Of a stretch of 16,115 nucleotides of DNA, positions 14,622 through 16,115 are shown piece after piece. Position 1 is the first letter of the stretch. Each line of letters opens with the position of its first letter. Both the position numbers and the translations under genes were made by a program. Under the pieces are notes generated by a model. It was given only the letters and a program-made list of their open reading frames with translations. It was not told where the DNA came from and ran no database searches. The DNA comes from an uncultured Clostridium sp. (GTDB lineage Bacteria > Bacillota > Clostridia > Lachnospirales > Lachnospiraceae), in NCBI GenBank assembly GCA_945946715.1, contig CAMEWU010000025.1:1-16115 (forward strand), in the 5' to 3' direction.

Positions 14622-16115
14622 ATGAAAAGTGATGCAGTAAAGACCGGTATGCAACAGGCACCACATCGTTCCCTGTTTAATGCATTAGGTATGACAAAAG
14701 AAGAATTAGAACGACCATTGGTTGGTATCGTTTGTTCCTATAATGAAATTGTTCCGGGACATATGAATCTGGACAAAATCGCTCAGGCAGTTAAGCTTGG
14801 CGTAGCAATGGCAGGTGGTACACCAGTCATGTTCCCGGCAATTGCCGTTTGTGATGGTATTGCTATGGGGCATATAGGTATGAAGTACTCACTGGTAACC
14901 AGAGATCTGATTGCAGACTCAACGGAAGCTATGGCTTTGGCTCACCAATTTGATGCGTTAGTCATGATTCCAAACTGTGACAAGAATGTTCCAGGTTTAC
15001 TTATGGCAGCAGCAAGAGTCAATGTTCCTACCGTATTTGTCAGTGGTGGACCAATGCTTGCCGGTCACGTAAAGGGTGAGAAGAGAAGTCTTTCTTCTAT
15101 GTTTGAGGCGGTTGGTTCCTATGCCGCCGGTACTATGACAGAAGCGGATGTAGAAGAGTTTGAGAATAAGGTATGTCCTACCTGTGGTTCCTGCTCCGGT
15201 ATGTATACAGCAAATTCTATGAACTGCTTAACAGAGGTTCTTGGTATGGGGCTTCGTGGAAATGGAACAATCCCGGCTGTATATTCCGAGCGTATTAAAC
15301 TTGCGAAGCATGCAGGTATGGCAGTTATGGAGCTTTATCGGAAGAATATCCGTCCAAGAGACATCATGACAAAGGAAGCAATTCTGAATGCGCTTACCAT
15401 TGATATGGCACTTGGATGTTCTACCAACAGTATGCTTCATTTACCGGCAATTGCACATGAAATCGGATTTGATTTCGATATTGCATTTGCAAATGAAATC
15501 AGTGCAAAAACACCAAACCTTTGCCACTTGGCTCCTGCAGGTCCAACCTACATGGAAGACTTAAATGAGGCAGGCGGTGTATATGCCGTAATGAATGAGA
15601 TTAATAAGCTTGGCTTATTACATACCGAATGTATGACAGCTACCGGAAAAACAGTTGGTGAAAATATTGCAAATTGTGTAAACCGGAATCCGGAAGTAAT
15701 TCGTCCGGTTGAAAATCCATACAGTAAGACAGGCGGTCTTGCAGTTCTTAAGGGTAATCTGGCTCCGGATGGCAGTGTTGTTAAACGTTCAGCTGTCGTT
15801 CCTGAGATGATGAAGCATTCCGGCCCTGCAAGAGTCTTTGAATGTGAAGAGGATGCCATTGAAGCAATTAAGGGTGGTAAGATTGTTGCAGGTGATGTTG
15901 TGGTTATCCGGTATGAAGGACCAAAGGGTGGTCCGGGTATGCGAGAGATGTTAAATCCAACCTCCGCAATAGCAGGTATGGGCTTAGGTTCTTCCGTAGC
16001 ACTGATTACGGATGGTCGTTTTTCGGGAGCAAGCCGTGGAGCTTCCATTGGTCATGTTTCACCGGAAGCAGCAGTTGGCGGACCAATTGCTTTGGTTGAA
16101 GAAGGAGACATTATT
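14622..16115 (+). CDS. ilvD: Dihydroxy-acid dehydratase, C-terminus cut by window edge
   Basis: 498 codons are visible; the family is about 555, so some 55 residues are missing. AAGGAG (14609-14614) lies 7 nt before the ATG. It dehydrates 2,3-dihydroxy acids to the keto-acid precursors of valine, leucine and isoleucine using an Fe-S cluster and Mg. Recognised motifs include CDGIAMGHIGM, NCDKNVPG (C119), CPTCGSCSGMYTANSM (C185, C188, C191), DMALGCSTN and ITDGRFSGASRG. Where enzymes of the [2Fe-2S] type have a third Cys (NE..PCN), this one reads NEIVPGH (G46), as in the oxygen-labile E. coli-type enzymes; this comparison is from memory and fits an anaerobe. It is probably co-transcribed with leuB. 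Confidence 0.95.
   Translation, partial: MKSDAVKTGMQQAPHRSLFNALGMTKEELERPLVGIVCSYNEIVPGHMNLDKIAQAVKLGVAMAGGTPVMFPAIAVCDGIAMGHIGMKYSLVTRDLIADSTEAMALAHQFDALVMIPNCDKNVPGLLMAAARVNVPTVFVSGGPMLAGHVKGEKRSLSSMFEAVGSYAAGTMTEADVEEFENKVCPTCGSCSGMYTANSMNCLTEVLGMGLRGNGTIPAVYSERIKLAKHAGMAVMELYRKNIRPRDIMTKEAILNALTIDMALGCSTNSMLHLPAIAHEIGFDFDIAFANEISAKTPNLCHLAPAGPTYMEDLNEAGGVYAVMNEINKLGLLHTECMTATGKTVGENIANCVNRNPEVIRPVENPYSKTGGLAVLKGNLAPDGSVVKRSAVVPEMMKHSGPARVFECEEDAIEAIKGGKIVAGDVVVIRYEGPKGGPGMREMLNPTSAIAGMGLGSSVALITDGRFSGASRGASIGHVSPEAAVGGPIALVEEGDII

Noticed and set aside
15548..16048. 166-codon minus-strand open frame
   Set aside because: It is antisense to ilvD, whose protein sequence is strongly conserved across the same stretch; codon-bias shadow.

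Overview
The window looks like a chromosomal segment of an anaerobic, low-to-moderate-GC Clostridia bacterium, most likely a Lachnospiraceae member (inference). The reasons are strong AGGAGG-type ribosome binding sites, A/T-rich intergenic DNA, sigma-A promoters with 17-bp spacers, a single-chain PurL of about 1250 residues, the short (419 aa) LeuC with a separate LeuD, and a CheX/CheY pair. No mobile element, rRNA, tRNA or CRISPR array was seen.

Left part (1-2570). A divergent intergenic region separates a leftward, edge-truncated membrane sensor with a large extracytoplasmic (Cache-like) region from a rightward two-gene unit. That unit encodes a CheX-type phosphatase with an unusual N-terminal helical-repeat region and a stand-alone CheY-type receiver. 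Each direction has a good sigma-A promoter. The DNA between and across them carries A-tracts phased about every 10-11 bp. A long stem-loop follows cheY.

Middle part (2571-8256). Two translationally coupled paralogues of the AstE/aspartoacylase branch of the M14 zinc carboxypeptidase fold come next. The first keeps the metal ligands and catalytic Glu. The second has lost most of them and looks like a pseudoenzyme. Only 21 bp further on lies purL (phosphoribosylformylglycinamidine synthase with its glutaminase domain), which ends in a stem-loop.

Next (8270-9823) are two membrane-protein genes. One encodes a long Gln/Glu/Arg-rich cytoplasmic coiled coil joined to five transmembrane segments that resemble the membrane domain of LTA-synthase-like proteins but lack the sulfatase domain. 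The other is a small DUF3592-like protein.

Right part (9839-16115). A LysR-family regulator is divergent from a branched-chain amino-acid cluster: leuC, leuD, a histidine-phosphatase gene, leuB and ilvD (cut by the window edge). LeuCD and LeuB perform the isomerisation and oxidation steps of leucine synthesis. IlvD supplies the 2-keto acid precursors. The leuC/lysR intergenic region has overlapping divergent promoters with a LysR-type dyad. leuB has its own promoter followed by a perfect 16-bp palindrome, so the cluster appears to be controlled at more than one point.
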